From Nocardia albiluteola (GTDB taxonomy: Bacteria > Actinomycetota > Actinomycetes > Mycobacteriales > Mycobacteriaceae), in NCBI RefSeq assembly GCF_018860155.1, contig NZ_JAHKNI010000004.1, positions 592,678 through 656,677 of the forward strand: a DNA stretch of 64,000 bases. The letters run 5' to 3'. The notes beneath the pieces were generated by a model. That model was not told the origin of the DNA. It worked only from the letters and a program-made list of their open reading frames with translations, and made no database searches. The position numbers were made by a program, and so were the translations under genes. Numbering within the stretch: position 1 is the stretch's first letter; each line of letters opens with the position of its first letter. Positions 52,719 through 61,590 of the stretch are shown here, piece after piece.

Positions 52719-53135
52719 TCACCCCTCCTCGGCGTGTGCGACCGCATCGACGACGATGCGGGCCAGATGGTCGTCGACCAGCTCGTAGATCACCTCGCGG
52801 CCGGTGCGCTCGCCACGGACCACCCCGGCCGACTTCAGAATCCGCAGATGCTGGCTGACCAGAGGCTGCGTCACCCCCAGGGTATCCACCAGCTCGTGCA
52901 CGCAGCGCGGGGACTCCCGCAGCTGCAGCACGATGGCGATCCGCACCGGCGCGGCCAGCGCGCGTAGCAGCTCGCCGGCGTTGTCCAGCACCGGTCGCGA
53001 CGGGACGGCGGGCGCGGCGGGTGCGCGATACGGGTACGGATCGTGCGGGATCGGGGTGGGCGCCTCCACCGCGACACGGCTGCGGCGTGCGGGAGTGCCG
53101 GCGTCGTGCGTGGGGGTGCCACTATCGGCGGTCAT
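52719..53135 (-). CDS. smtB: SmtB/ArsR-family zinc-sensing repressor
   Basis: 138 residues. A Pro/Ala-rich N-terminal tail of about 45 residues is followed by the winged helix: [40 protein letters not shown]. The last helix reads [18 protein letters not shown] and keeps the DxH and HxxE ligands of the alpha-5 zinc site of SmtB/CzrA. It is the first gene of the smtB-zur operon and is divergent from glyS. A 12-2-12 inverted repeat in the divergent region (53172-53197) is its probable operator, so the operon is likely autoregulated by zinc. Confidence 0.9.
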   Translation of the reverse strand: MTADSGTPTHDAGTPARRSRVAVEAPTPIPHDPYPYRAPAAPAVPSRPVLDNAGELLRALAAPVRIAIVLQLRESPRCVHELVDTLGVTQPLVSQHLRILKSAGVVRGERTGREVIYELVDDHLARIVVDAVAHAEEG

Positions 53136-53151
53136 CGGGTACCAACTCCTT

Positions 53152-53164
53152 ATCGGAAACCGAT
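53152..53164. promoter_or_regulatory. Palindrome ATCGG-AAA-CCGAT in the smtB leader
   Basis: A perfect five-base inverted repeat 17 bp upstream of the smtB start. It is short, and may be a second regulator site or chance. Confidence 0.25.
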
Positions 53165-53171
53165 GCCATTA

Positions 53172-53197
53172 TTGATATGCATAGTTGCGCATGTCAA
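53172..53197. promoter_or_regulatory. 12-2-12 inverted repeat, candidate SmtB operator
   Basis: TTGATATGCATA-GT-TGCGCATGTCAA: nine of twelve arm positions are complementary. The 12-2-12 form is the classic ArsR/SmtB operator. It lies 37 bp upstream of smtB and 175 bp upstream of the divergent glyS start. Confidence 0.65.
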
Positions 53198-53371
53198 CCG
53201 CCGCTGGTCAGTGTGTTGCAGTGCGGACGCCGGGGCCTGGGCTGTGATTGGGAAGGCCGAGACCGGAACCGACCGCAGGGCGCCGCGGATACTGCTTGGA
53301 CCGCTCCACCAGCGTCCCGATACCCTGGAGCGAATCACTGTTTCCACTCATCCAGAGGGAGAGCTTCAGTC

Positions 53372-54763
53372 GTGGCACCCAAGTCGAAGGTCGACACCGT
53401 CGCCAATCTCGCCAAGCGCCGGGGTCTGGTCTACCCGAGCGGCGAGATCTACGGAGGCACCAGGTCGGCGTGGGACTACGGCCCGCTGGGCGTGGAGCTC
53501 AAGGAGAACATCAAGCGCCAGTGGTGGCGGTCCATGGTCACCAGCCGCGACGACGTGGTCGGCCTGGATTCGTCGATCATCCTGCCGCGCCCGGTGTGGG
53601 TCGCCTCCGGCCACGTCACCGTGTTCAACGATCCGCTGGTGGAATGCCTGAACTGCCACAAACGGCACCGGCAGGACCACCTGCAGGAGGCGTACGCGGA
53701 GAAGCACAAGATCGACGACCCGGACACGGTCTCGATGGAACTCGTGTCCTGCCCCGACTGCGGCACCGTCGGCAAGTGGACCGAGCCGCGCGATTTCAAC
53801 ATGATGCTCAAGACCTACCTGGGCCCGATCGAGTCCGAGGAGGGCCTGCACTACCTGCGGCCCGAGACCGCGCAGGGCATCTTCGTGAACTACAAGAACG
53901 TGGAGACCACCGCGCGCCGCAAGCCGCCGTTCGGTATCGCGCAGATCGGCAAGAGCTTCCGCAACGAGATCACCCCCGGCAACTTCATCTTCCGCACCCG
54001 CGAGTTCGAGCAGATGGAGATGGAGTTCTTCGTCAAGCCCGGCGAGGACGAGAAGTGGCACCAGTACTGGATCGACACCCGGCTGGCCTGGTACACCGAC
54101 CTGGGCATCGACCCGGAGAACCTGCGCCTGTACGAGCACCCCAAGGAAAAGCTCTCGCACTACGCCGCGCGCACCGTCGACATCGAGTACCGCTTCCATT
54201 TCCAGGGCAGCGAGTGGGGTGAGCTCGAGGGCCTGGCCAACCGCACCGATTTCGACCTGAAGACCCATTCGGAGCATTCGGGTGTCGATCTGAGCTTCTA
54301 CGACCAGAACACCGGTGAGCGCTACATCCCGTACGTGATCGAGCCCGCGGCCGGTCTGACCCGCTCGCTGATGGCCTTCCTCATCGATGCCTACACCGAG
54401 GACGAGGCGCCGAATGCCAAGGGCGTCATGGAAAAACGCACCGTGCTGCGCCTGGATCGCCGCCTGGCCCCGGTGAAGGCCGCGGTACTTCCGTTGTCGC
54501 GCAATGCCGATCTGTCGCCCAAGGCCAAAGACCTTGCCGCGCAACTGCGTCGGAACTGGAACATCGACTTCGACGATGCGGGCGCCATCGGCCGCCGCTA
54601 CCGCCGCCAGGACGAGATCGGTACCCCGTTCTGTGTCACCGTCGACTTCGACACGCTCGAGGATCAGGCGGTGACGGTGCGCGAGCGGGATTCGATGACC
54701 CAGGAGCGCATCGCGCTGGACAAGGTCGAGGGATATCTGGCCCAGCGGCTGATCGGAGCCTGA
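53372..54763 (+). CDS. glyS: Glycyl-tRNA synthetase, class II dimeric type
   Basis: 463 residues from GTG at 53372 with GAGGGAGAG upstream. The start [20 protein letters not shown] followed by GEIYGG is typical. Class II motif 2 is seen in [20 protein letters not shown] plus [13 protein letters not shown], and motif 3 in [18 protein letters not shown]. An internal zinc-binding-like segment ([16 protein letters not shown]) is present, as in mycobacterial GlyRS. It charges tRNA-Gly. It is divergent from smtB-zur, the mycobacterial order. Confidence 0.95.
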   Translation: MAPKSKVDTVANLAKRRGLVYPSGEIYGGTRSAWDYGPLGVELKENIKRQWWRSMVTSRDDVVGLDSSIILPRPVWVASGHVTVFNDPLVECLNCHKRHRQDHLQEAYAEKHKIDDPDTVSMELVSCPDCGTVGKWTEPRDFNMMLKTYLGPIESEEGLHYLRPETAQGIFVNYKNVETTARRKPPFGIAQIGKSFRNEITPGNFIFRTREFEQMEMEFFVKPGEDEKWHQYWIDTRLAWYTDLGIDPENLRLYEHPKEKLSHYAARTVDIEYRFHFQGSEWGELEGLANRTDFDLKTHSEHSGVDLSFYDQNTGERYIPYVIEPAAGLTRSLMAFLIDAYTEDEAPNAKGVMEKRTVLRLDRRLAPVKAAVLPLSRNADLSPKAKDLAAQLRRNWNIDFDDAGAIGRRYRRQDEIGTPFCVTVDFDTLEDQAVTVRERDSMTQERIALDKVEGYLAQRLIGA

Positions 54764-54823
54764 TTTTCCCAGTTGGGAGGGGTCTCGACCATCGGGATTG
54801 CCTGATACGCCGGGGTAGAGGTT

Positions 54824-54839
54824 TGTGACACGTTTCACA
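54824..54839 (+). promoter_or_regulatory. CRP-like site TGTGA-N6-TCACA
   Basis: Perfect match to the CRP/Cmr half-sites with a six-base spacer. It begins 47 bases and ends 32 bases upstream of the MFS start, a position suited to repression or to a leader downstream of the promoter. Actinobacterial CRP proteins use this consensus. Confidence 0.5.
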
Positions 54840-54870
54840 GATCTGTCAGCTCTATCCCGGAGGCGCGCAC

Positions 54871-56472
54871 ATGGCCACCACCTCTGTCGAACCCGTCGGT
54901 GATCCGACGGGCCGGCTCGACCACGCAACGAAGACCCGGATATTCGCCACGCTCGTGGTGATCGTCGTATTCACCGAGGTCGCACCGTTGCAGTACACGA
55001 TGATCTCGGCGGCCTTGCAGAAGATCGCGCCGTCGTTCCCCGCCGAGGGGGCCAATATCAACTGGTCGATCATCGTCTTCGGCCTCGTCGGTGCGGCCGC
55101 CTCGCCGTTGCTCGGCAAGATGAGCGATGTCTGGGGAAAGAAGCGGATGTTCCTGGTCTGCGGCGCCCTGTTCGTCGCGGGCTGCGTCATGGACGCGGTG
55201 GTGCACAGCTGGGCACTGTTCCTCGTCGGGCGCGGCCTGCAGGCGCTGGCCATCGCCACCCAGGTGATCGCCTACGGTCTGATCCGCGACCTGATGCCCC
55301 GCCGCTACGTCCCCCTGGGGCTGGGCATCACCGCCACCGGTCTCGGGGTGTCGGCGATCGTGGCCCCGCTGGTCGGCGGCTATCTGGTCGACAACTACAG
55401 CTGGCGGGCGATCTTCTGGTTCCTGGCTGGATTCACGATTGTGGTCGCGCCGTTCGTGATGGTGATCGTCCCCGAATCGAAGCTGCGGGTGCGCGAGCGT
55501 ATCGACGTCGTCGGCGCGGTGCTGCTGTCGGCGGGCGCGACGCTCACGCTGATCTACCTGGACAAGGGCCAGGACTGGGGCTGGGGCAGGCCGCTGACGC
55601 TGGCCTGGCTGATCGGCGGGCTCGCGCTGCTGGTGTTGTTCGTGGTCATCGAGCGGCGCGCGACCCATCCGATCATGGATATGGGGCTGCTGTTCCACCC
55701 GCGGGTGAGCCTGGTGCTGCTCGCGGCGCTGTTCGGATCGTTCATGGTCGGGGTGCAGTCCTATGCCATCGGCTATATGACCCAGACGCCGAAAGCCGAC
55801 GTCGTCGCGGCCGGGGTGCAGGAGGCCACGCTGGCCAAGATCGGGCAGCAGACCGGGCATCCTTTGCCCGCGGCGGCGGTGCAGGTGCATTTGAATCCGG
55901 GCTACAGCTACGGCAACGGATTCTCGCTGCTGCAGTACGCCGTGCACGTCGCGCTGCTGCAGGCGATCATCGCGATGGTCTGCGGGGCGCTGGGCGGCAT
56001 GCTGGCGCGCAAGGTGGGGCCGCGGCTGCCGCTGGTCGGTGCGCTGACGGTCTTCGTCGGTAGCGGGATCGCGTTCGCGCTGTTGCCGCACACGTGGGTG
56101 GTCTTCCTGATCATCAGCGCGGTCTTCGGGATCGGGTTCGGCTTCTTCTACGCCGCCGCGCCGATCCTCATCGTCGAGGGCGTGCCGCAGGAGCAGCAGG
56201 GCATCAGCGTGGGCATGTCGGGCGTCATGCAGAGCATGGGCACCGCGGTCGGGCTGGCCATCATCACCGCATTCCTCAACGCGAGCCCGGTGAAGGCCGA
56301 TATCAGCGTCGGCGGGCATCACGTGTCCACCAGCGTGATCCCGGACGTGTTCACCGACCGCGGCTACAATCTCGGTTTCTGGGCCGCGGTCGTCGCGGCG
56401 GCGATAGCCCTCGGGGTCGCGTTGATCATGCGCCACGGGCGCACCCCGGCCACCGGTGGTGCCGCCTACTGA
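54871..56472 (+). CDS. MFS transporter, DHA2 (14-TM drug/proton antiporter) type
   Basis: 533 residues, ATG with GGAGG upstream. About fourteen spans. Motif A is LLGKMSDVWGKKRMFL between spans 2 and 3, and motif C-like GITATGLGVSAIVAPLVGGY is in span 5, marking an exporter. A large external loop (about 300-350, TPKADVVAAGVQEATLAK) divides the C-terminal half. It exports unknown drugs or lipophilic compounds. A consensus CRP-type site lies just upstream. It is monocistronic or co-transcribed with the reductase gene 134 bp downstream. Confidence 0.85.
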   Translation: MATTSVEPVGDPTGRLDHATKTRIFATLVVIVVFTEVAPLQYTMISAALQKIAPSFPAEGANINWSIIVFGLVGAAASPLLGKMSDVWGKKRMFLVCGALFVAGCVMDAVVHSWALFLVGRGLQALAIATQVIAYGLIRDLMPRRYVPLGLGITATGLGVSAIVAPLVGGYLVDNYSWRAIFWFLAGFTIVVAPFVMVIVPESKLRVRERIDVVGAVLLSAGATLTLIYLDKGQDWGWGRPLTLAWLIGGLALLVLFVVIERRATHPIMDMGLLFHPRVSLVLLAALFGSFMVGVQSYAIGYMTQTPKADVVAAGVQEATLAKIGQQTGHPLPAAAVQVHLNPGYSYGNGFSLLQYAVHVALLQAIIAMVCGALGGMLARKVGPRLPLVGALTVFVGSGIAFALLPHTWVVFLIISAVFGIGFGFFYAAAPILIVEGVPQEQQGISVGMSGVMQSMGTAVGLAIITAFLNASPVKADISVGGHHVSTSVIPDVFTDRGYNLGFWAAVVAAAIALGVALIMRHGRTPATGGAAY

Positions 56473-56606
56473 ATCGGCATGTCGGCGCCATGTCTCGCGC
56501 GGCGGCGAAATTCCGCGTGCCGAGCGGAAATATCGGCCCGGGTAGTGATGTTTCGGAATGCCGTAGACAGTCACCAGCACGGTCGTTCACACAAAAGGAG
56601 CGAGTC

Positions 56607-57527
56607 ATGGCGCAGGCAGTGAAGTTCGATCGGTATGGCGAGATCGACGTTCTGAAGGTGGTCGAGGTGCCCGAGCCGGTGGCGGGGGCGGGGCAGGTGG
56701 TCGTGGGCGTCGTCGCGGCCGGGATCAATCCGGGTGAGACCAAGATCCGCACCGGATGGCTGCACGACCGCTGGCCCGCCACGTTCCCGTCCGGGCAGGG
56801 CAGCGATTTCGCCGGCCGGGTGGTCGCCGTCGGCCCCGGCGTCAGCGGGATCGCCGTCGGGGACGAGGTCGTCGGATTCAGCGAGGAGCGCTCCAGCCAT
56901 GCGACGCACGTGGTCGTGCCGGTGGAGCAGGTCGCACCCAAGCCTGCGGGGCTGTCCTGGGACGTGGCCGGATCGCTGTTCGTCGCGGGTACGACGGCCT
57001 ATGCGGCGGCGCGCTCGGTGAGTCCGGAGGCCGGTGACACGATTGCGGTATCGGGGGCAGCGGGTGGCGTGGGTTCGCTTGTGGTGCAACTGCTTCGCGA
57101 TCGCGGGGTGACGGTGCTGGGCATCGCCGGGCCCGGCAACCACGAATGGCTGCGGTCGGTGGGCGCGATCCCGGTGGCCTACGGCGAGGGCCTTGCCGAG
57201 CGGCTGCGCGCCGCGGCGCCCGACGGTATCGATGCCTTCATCGACACCTACGGCGACGGCTATGTCGCGCTCGCCATCGATCTCGGCGTGAAACCCGAGC
57301 GCATCGACACCATCATCGATTTTCCGGCGGTCGAGAAGTACGGCGTCAAGGTCGAGGGCAACGCCAACGCCAACACCATCGACGTCGTGTCCGAACTGGC
57401 CGACCTCGCCGCGACCGGCGCCCTGGAGGTCCCCATTGCCGCCACCTACCCGCTCGCCGAGGTCCGCGCGGCCTTTACCGAGCTGGAGGCGGGTCACACG
57501 CACGGCAAGATCGTCCTGCATCCCTGA
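56607..57527 (+). CDS. Zinc-free medium-chain NADP-dependent quinone reductase / alcohol dehydrogenase
   Basis: 306 residues, ATG with AAAAGGAG upstream. It starts AQAVKFDRYGEIDVLKVVEV, with the GroES-like domain and GQGSDFAGRVVAVGPGVSGI. The Rossmann part has VSGAAGGVGSLVVQLLRDRG, an AxxGxxG dinucleotide site. The zinc-ligand cysteines of alcohol dehydrogenases are absent, so it belongs to the quinone oxidoreductase (QOR) group. It ends with the family signature EVRAAFTELEAGHTHGKIVL. It probably reduces quinones or enones with NADPH. Confidence 0.88.
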   Translation: MAQAVKFDRYGEIDVLKVVEVPEPVAGAGQVVVGVVAAGINPGETKIRTGWLHDRWPATFPSGQGSDFAGRVVAVGPGVSGIAVGDEVVGFSEERSSHATHVVVPVEQVAPKPAGLSWDVAGSLFVAGTTAYAAARSVSPEAGDTIAVSGAAGGVGSLVVQLLRDRGVTVLGIAGPGNHEWLRSVGAIPVAYGEGLAERLRAAAPDGIDAFIDTYGDGYVALAIDLGVKPERIDTIIDFPAVEKYGVKVEGNANANTIDVVSELADLAATGALEVPIAATYPLAEVRAAFTELEAGHTHGKIVLHP

Positions 57528-57648
57528 CGACGGCTGAAATCCGCGAGGAGCTGTACCGCCCGCCGGGAGCGCAGTATCGTGTGCGGGCGAAAGTTAGTGC
57601 CGCACGGGGAAATCGGTGCGATGCGGTGGGTACGGCGAGGGAGATGTG

Positions 57649-58125
57649 GTGATCTCTGCGCGGATTTCGCGCAATCGAATCGACCGGTTGCTCCGATTCT
57701 GGGTGGCTGTCGCCGCGCTCGGCGGATCCGTGGCATTCGGAGCGACGGCGGTGTCGGCCTTCGATATTCACGCCTGGGTGCCAGGTGCGCTCTGTCTACT
57801 CCTCGCCGCGCCCTGCGCGCTGATCGTGGTGCTGAACATCGTCGTCGAGGCGGCGGGTTACGCCCTGGGCTGGGTCCGTGCGCTCGGTGCGGTGCTGGCG
57901 CTGCCGCTGCGGATGATTCCCGGCGGGCGGCGATGGATCGACCGATTGTCCTTGCGGCGCAACGTATCCTGGGACATGCCGACCGACCGATATCGTCCCC
58001 CTGGAGATTTCGGTGCCGCCCGTCCCGCGCTGTACCCCCGCGCGAGATATGCCCTGCCGGAACACCGGAACGGCCGGCTCGTCGTCGCGAGCCGGCCGCG
58101 GGGGCAACACAACACACGGCCCTAG
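57649..58125 (+). CDS. Predicted membrane protein, two to three spans
   Basis: 158 residues. A GTG at 57649 follows GAGGGA at a normal distance; GTG at 57646 or the earlier 57616 are alternatives. Hydrophobic segments are LLRFWVAVAALGGSVAFGAT, WVPGALCLLLAAPCALIVVL (continuing NIVVEAAGYALGWV) and VRALGAVLALPLRM. The tail is basic and hydrophilic, with RYRPPGDFG. No family recognised. It stands between the reductase and a glyoxalase-fold gene, with no overlap to either. Confidence 0.65.
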   Translation: MISARISRNRIDRLLRFWVAVAALGGSVAFGATAVSAFDIHAWVPGALCLLLAAPCALIVVLNIVVEAAGYALGWVRALGAVLALPLRMIPGGRRWIDRLSLRRNVSWDMPTDRYRPPGDFGAARPALYPRARYALPEHRNGRLVVASRPRGQHNTRP

Positions 58126-58158
58126 CGGGTACGGGTACGGGAGCGTAGGTTCGCGGGC

Positions 58159-58572
58159 GTGCATTTGACTCAGATTCGGCTGATCGTCGGCGATTTCGCG
58201 GGCAGCGTCTCCTTCTACCGGGACGTCGTGGGCCTCACGCCGCAGCTCGAGAATCCCGAACCACCCTATGCGGCCTTCAAGCCCGAACTGGGCAGCAGCC
58301 TGTGCCTGCACGAGCGTACCGATCTCGATGCCATGCTCGGCGGGGTGCTGCGGCCGGGGCACGGCGATACCGCGCTGATCTCGCTGCGCGTCGACGATGT
58401 GGACGCTTATATCACCGAGATTCGTGGCCGTGGCGCCGAGATCACGACGGGGCCAGTCGAATTCGGCGGCCGCATCCGCTGCGCGTATCTGCGCGACCCG
58501 GAAGGCAATCTGGTCGAGATACAGCAGTGGCTCGTGACCCGGTCCGGTGAGCCGGTGCCGCCCGCGAGCTGA
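58159..58572 (+). CDS. VOC (glyoxalase/bleomycin resistance fold) protein
   Basis: 137 residues from GTG at 58159. A pair of beta-alpha-beta units is visible: LTQIRLIVGDFAGSVSFYRD with VVGLTPQLE, and DTALISLRVDDVDAYITEIR with GAEITTGPVEFGGRIRCAYL. The fold ends in RDPEGNLVEIQQW, carrying the final Glu ligand. Two or three metal-ligand positions can be matched (His near the start, Glu at the end), but the enzyme class (lyase, dioxygenase, or antibiotic sequestration) cannot be told. Confidence 0.85.
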   Translation: MHLTQIRLIVGDFAGSVSFYRDVVGLTPQLENPEPPYAAFKPELGSSLCLHERTDLDAMLGGVLRPGHGDTALISLRVDDVDAYITEIRGRGAEITTGPVEFGGRIRCAYLRDPEGNLVEIQQWLVTRSGEPVPPAS

Positions 58573-58628
58573 GTGCCGGAACGATGCGGCCGTCGCGGGA
58601 TGCCGGCGCCGGTGGTTACGATCGAGAC

Positions 58629-59303
58629 GTGATTACGCTGGACGCATACACCGGCCATGTCTCGCAGGGGTCGAATCCGCAGCGGCGCGAGGTGCCGGGT
58701 GCGCGCATCGTCAAGATGTCGGTCGGCCCGATGGACAACAACAGCTACCTGGTGCAGGACACGGCCACCGGGGCGACGCTGCTGATCGATGCGGCGAACG
58801 AGGCCGAACGCCTGCTCGAGCTCGTCGGCCAGGAGGTGAACGGGCCGCTCGCGCTGATCATCACCACCCATCAGCATCCCGATCACTGGCTGGCCCTCGA
58901 GAAGGTCGCCGGCGAGACGGCGGCCCCCACCGCCGCCCACGAGTCCGACGCCGGGCCGCTGCCGGTCGCACCGGGCCGGCTGCTCGCCGACGGCGATACG
59001 GTCCAGGTCGGTGAACTCACCCTCGAGGCGATCCACCTGCGCGGCCACACCCCGGGCTCGGTGGCCCTCGCACTCACCGACGGCGCCGGGCACACGCACC
59101 TGTTCACCGGCGATTCGCTGTTTCCCGGGGGCGTGGGCCGCACCAACTCGCCGGAGGAGTTCACCACCCTCTATGGCGACGTCACGGGCAAGCTGTTCGA
59201 CCGCTACCCCGACGGCACCGTCGTCTACCCCGGCCACGGCGACGACACCACCCTCGGCGCCGAGCGGCCGCACCTGGACGAATGGCGCGAGCGGGGCTGG
59301 TGA
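58629..59303 (+). CDS. Metallo-beta-lactamase-fold hydrolase
   Basis: 224 residues from GTG at 58629. The zinc-binding motif HxHxDH reads TTHQHPDHWLAL. Later ligands are in HLRGHTPGSVALAL, FTGDSLFPGGVGRT and VYPGHGDDTTLG. This resembles the glyoxalase II-like hydrolases of actinobacteria (Rv2260/Rv0634c group by pattern). Likely a thioester or similar hydrolase; substrate not predictable. It precedes the YdcF-like gene by about 50 bp on the same strand. Confidence 0.88.
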   Translation: MITLDAYTGHVSQGSNPQRREVPGARIVKMSVGPMDNNSYLVQDTATGATLLIDAANEAERLLELVGQEVNGPLALIITTHQHPDHWLALEKVAGETAAPTAAHESDAGPLPVAPGRLLADGDTVQVGELTLEAIHLRGHTPGSVALALTDGAGHTHLFTGDSLFPGGVGRTNSPEEFTTLYGDVTGKLFDRYPDGTVVYPGHGDDTTLGAERPHLDEWRERGW

Positions 59304-59355
59304 CCGAAGGCGACGCCGCAACCTCGGCGTGATCGAACCCTGGCACACTCGGGGA

Positions 59356-60048
59356 ATGTCCTGGGCCCCGACTCGTCCCGCACCGCCCGGCGTCGCCGCG
59401 GTTCCCACCCGCCCCCGCGGATCCTCCTCCGGCCGCTGGGTGCTCAGGGCCCTCGCGGGCGGCCTGCTGGTGGCGCTGGTGCTGGTCCTGGGTACCGCCG
59501 CGCGGGTCTGGCAGGTGGCGCGGATCGACGACGATACCCATGCCGACGCGATCGTGGTGCTGGGCGCCGCGCAATACGACGGCACCCCCTCCTCGGTGTT
59601 CGCCGCCCGGCTCGGCCAGGCATCTCGGTTGTACGACAAGGGCATTGCGCCGCTGGTGATCACGGTGGGCGGCAAGCGCCCCGGAGACGAGTACACCGAG
59701 GCCGCGGCCGGAAAGAACTATCTGGCGGGCGAGGGGGTGCCCGCGGATCGGGTGCTGGCCGTGGAGACCGGCTCGGACACGCTCGAGAGCATCGATGCCG
59801 TCGCCGCGGCAATGCGCGCCCGCGACCTGTCCTCGGTGGTGCTGGTGAGCGACCCGTGGCATTCGATGCGCACCCGGACGATGGCGCGCGACGCGGGCCT
59901 GCGCGCGTGGACCTCGCCGACCCGCACCGGCCCCGCCGTCTACACCCGCGAGTCGCAGTTCCACGGCATCGCCCGCGAGACCGCCGCGCTGCTCTGGTAC
60001 AAGCTGACGCATTTCCCCGCCGACTTCAAATACACCGCGGAGCAGTGA
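59356..60048 (+). CDS. YdcF/SanA-like DUF218 membrane-anchored protein
   Basis: 230 residues. One N-terminal membrane span ([20 protein letters not shown]) is followed by the DUF218 fold: [77 protein letters not shown]. The latter carries the conserved D-x-x-H-x-x-R. SanA/ElyC/YdcF proteins affect envelope integrity and lipid-carrier use. Its stop TGA overlaps a GTG that could start dgt, so the two genes are probably linked. Confidence 0.85.
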   Translation: MSWAPTRPAPPGVAAVPTRPRGSSSGRWVLRALAGGLLVALVLVLGTAARVWQVARIDDDTHADAIVVLGAAQYDGTPSSVFAARLGQASRLYDKGIAPLVITVGGKRPGDEYTEAAAGKNYLAGEGVPADRVLAVETGSDTLESIDAVAAAMRARDLSSVVLVSDPWHSMRTRTMARDAGLRAWTSPTRTGPAVYTRESQFHGIARETAALLWYKLTHFPADFKYTAEQ

Positions 60049-60059
60049 GTGTCGAGACG

Positions 60060-61322
60060 ATGACCGAGTATTCGGAGCTCGATCGGGAGCGCATGGTGGC
60101 CGAGTCGGCCAAAACCGCCGGCCTGAGCTGGGCTCCGATTCCCGAGCGGCGCAGCGACTTCGCCCGCGATCGCGCCCGGGTGCTGCATTCGGCGGCGCTG
60201 CGGCGCCTGGCCGACAAGACGCAGGTGATGGGCCCGCGCGACGGAGACACCCCACGCACCCGGCTCACTCATTCCCTCGAGGTCGCCCAGATCGGCCGCA
60301 GCATCGCCGAGGGACTGGGCTGCGATCCGGATCTGGTGGATCTGGCGGGGCTGGCGCACGATATCGGCCATCCGCCCTACGGCCACAACGGCGAACAGGC
60401 CCTGGACGAATTCGCCTCCGCCTACGGTGGTTTCGAGGGCAACGCGCAGAATCTGCGCATTCTGACCAGGCTCGAGCCGAAGGTGTTCGGACCGGACGAG
60501 CCCGGGCGGGCCCCGGAGAGCTTCGGGCTCAACCTGACTCGTGCGGCGTTGGACGCGACCATCAAATACCCCTGGGGCAGAACGGATTCCGAGCGCAAGT
60601 TCGGCGCCTACGAACCGGACCTGGAGCGCCTGAGCTGGGTCCGCAAGGACGCCCCCGAGCGGCGGCAGAGCCTGGAGTCCCAGGTGATGGACTGGTCCGA
60701 CGACGTCGCCTATTCGGTGCACGATGTCGAGGACGGGGTCATCGCCGGCCGCATCGACCTGCGGGCGCTGGCGGACCCCGCCGAACAGCGCGCCCTGGCC
60801 GAGCTCGGGTACGCGCAGCACCGCACCATGTCCGGCGACGATCTGATCGCCGCCGCCCAGCGCCTCTCGGAGCTTCCGGTGATCGCCGCCGCCGCCGGCT
60901 ACGACGGCACGTTGCGCGCCTCGGTCGCGCTGAAGCAGCTCACCAGCGATCTGGTCGGCCGCTTCGCCACCGCCGCCGTGGAGGCCACCCGGCAGGCGTG
61001 GGGCGGCCGGCGCCTGACCCGCTACGGCGCCGACCTGGAGGTGCCGCCCGTCGTCGCGGCCGAGGTCGCGATGCTCAAGACGGTCGCGCTGCGCTACGTG
61101 ATGTCCGACGTGGAGCACAACAAGCGCCAGGCCGCCCAGCGCGAGCGCGTCCGGGCGGTCGCCGAGTATCTGCTCGCCACGGCCCCGAACGGCCTGGACC
61201 CGGTGCTGCTGCCCTGGTGGGAGGAGGCGCACGACGATGCCGCCCGCATCCGCGTCATCGCCGACCAGATCGCCTCGTACACCGAGAGCCGACTCGAGCG
61301 TGTGGCCACCGCCATCGGATAG
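60060..61322 (+). CDS. dgt: Deoxyguanosinetriphosphate triphosphohydrolase-like protein
   Basis: 420 residues from ATG at 60060. A GTG at 60045, overlapping the previous stop, would add five residues. The HD-domain residues are visible: [38 protein letters not shown] with the HD pair, and [20 protein letters not shown] with the last Asp. It hydrolyses dNTPs to deoxynucleosides and triphosphate. It lies next to dnaG as in mycobacteria (Rv2344c-Rv2343c), which supports a role in balancing dNTP pools with replication. Confidence 0.93.
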   Translation: MTEYSELDRERMVAESAKTAGLSWAPIPERRSDFARDRARVLHSAALRRLADKTQVMGPRDGDTPRTRLTHSLEVAQIGRSIAEGLGCDPDLVDLAGLAHDIGHPPYGHNGEQALDEFASAYGGFEGNAQNLRILTRLEPKVFGPDEPGRAPESFGLNLTRAALDATIKYPWGRTDSERKFGAYEPDLERLSWVRKDAPERRQSLESQVMDWSDDVAYSVHDVEDGVIAGRIDLRALADPAEQRALAELGYAQHRTMSGDDLIAAAQRLSELPVIAAAAGYDGTLRASVALKQLTSDLVGRFATAAVEATRQAWGGRRLTRYGADLEVPPVVAAEVAMLKTVALRYVMSDVEHNKRQAAQRERVRAVAEYLLATAPNGLDPVLLPWWEEAHDDAARIRVIADQIASYTESRLERVATAIG

Positions 61323-61520
61323 CGCTCCGCAAGTGCAGCCCTGGATACACCGGCGAACTCGGGTAGCGGGTCGCCGGAGCAAGTCTCGCGGCTATTACCC
61401 GCGCGATGCCGACGTGACAGCCGATTTCGAACGCACATGGGTAACTTGCCGGGGACGGGCCCACCTCGGGCCGGCCGCCAGCCGCCGGCCCGACGAGCAA
61501 GAGTCGTGGTATGCAACGAC

Positions 61521-61578
61521 ACGCTGAAGTCGCGGGGAGGCGAGCAGGCACACTGAAATCGCGGAGAGGCGGGACGGC
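61521..61578 (+). repeat. 29-bp imperfect tandem repeat upstream of dnaG
   Basis: ACRCTGAARTCGCGGRGAGG followed by CG occurs at 61521 and 61550, period 29, about 24 of 29 bases identical. It ends 12 bp before the dnaG start and so lies in its leader or promoter. Confidence 0.7.
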
Positions 61579-61590
61579 TAGACTCGGTCC

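Noticed and set aside
53366..54928. Minus-strand open frame of 520 codons opposite glyS
   Set aside because: glyS has all class II synthetase motifs; the antisense frame is a composition artefact.
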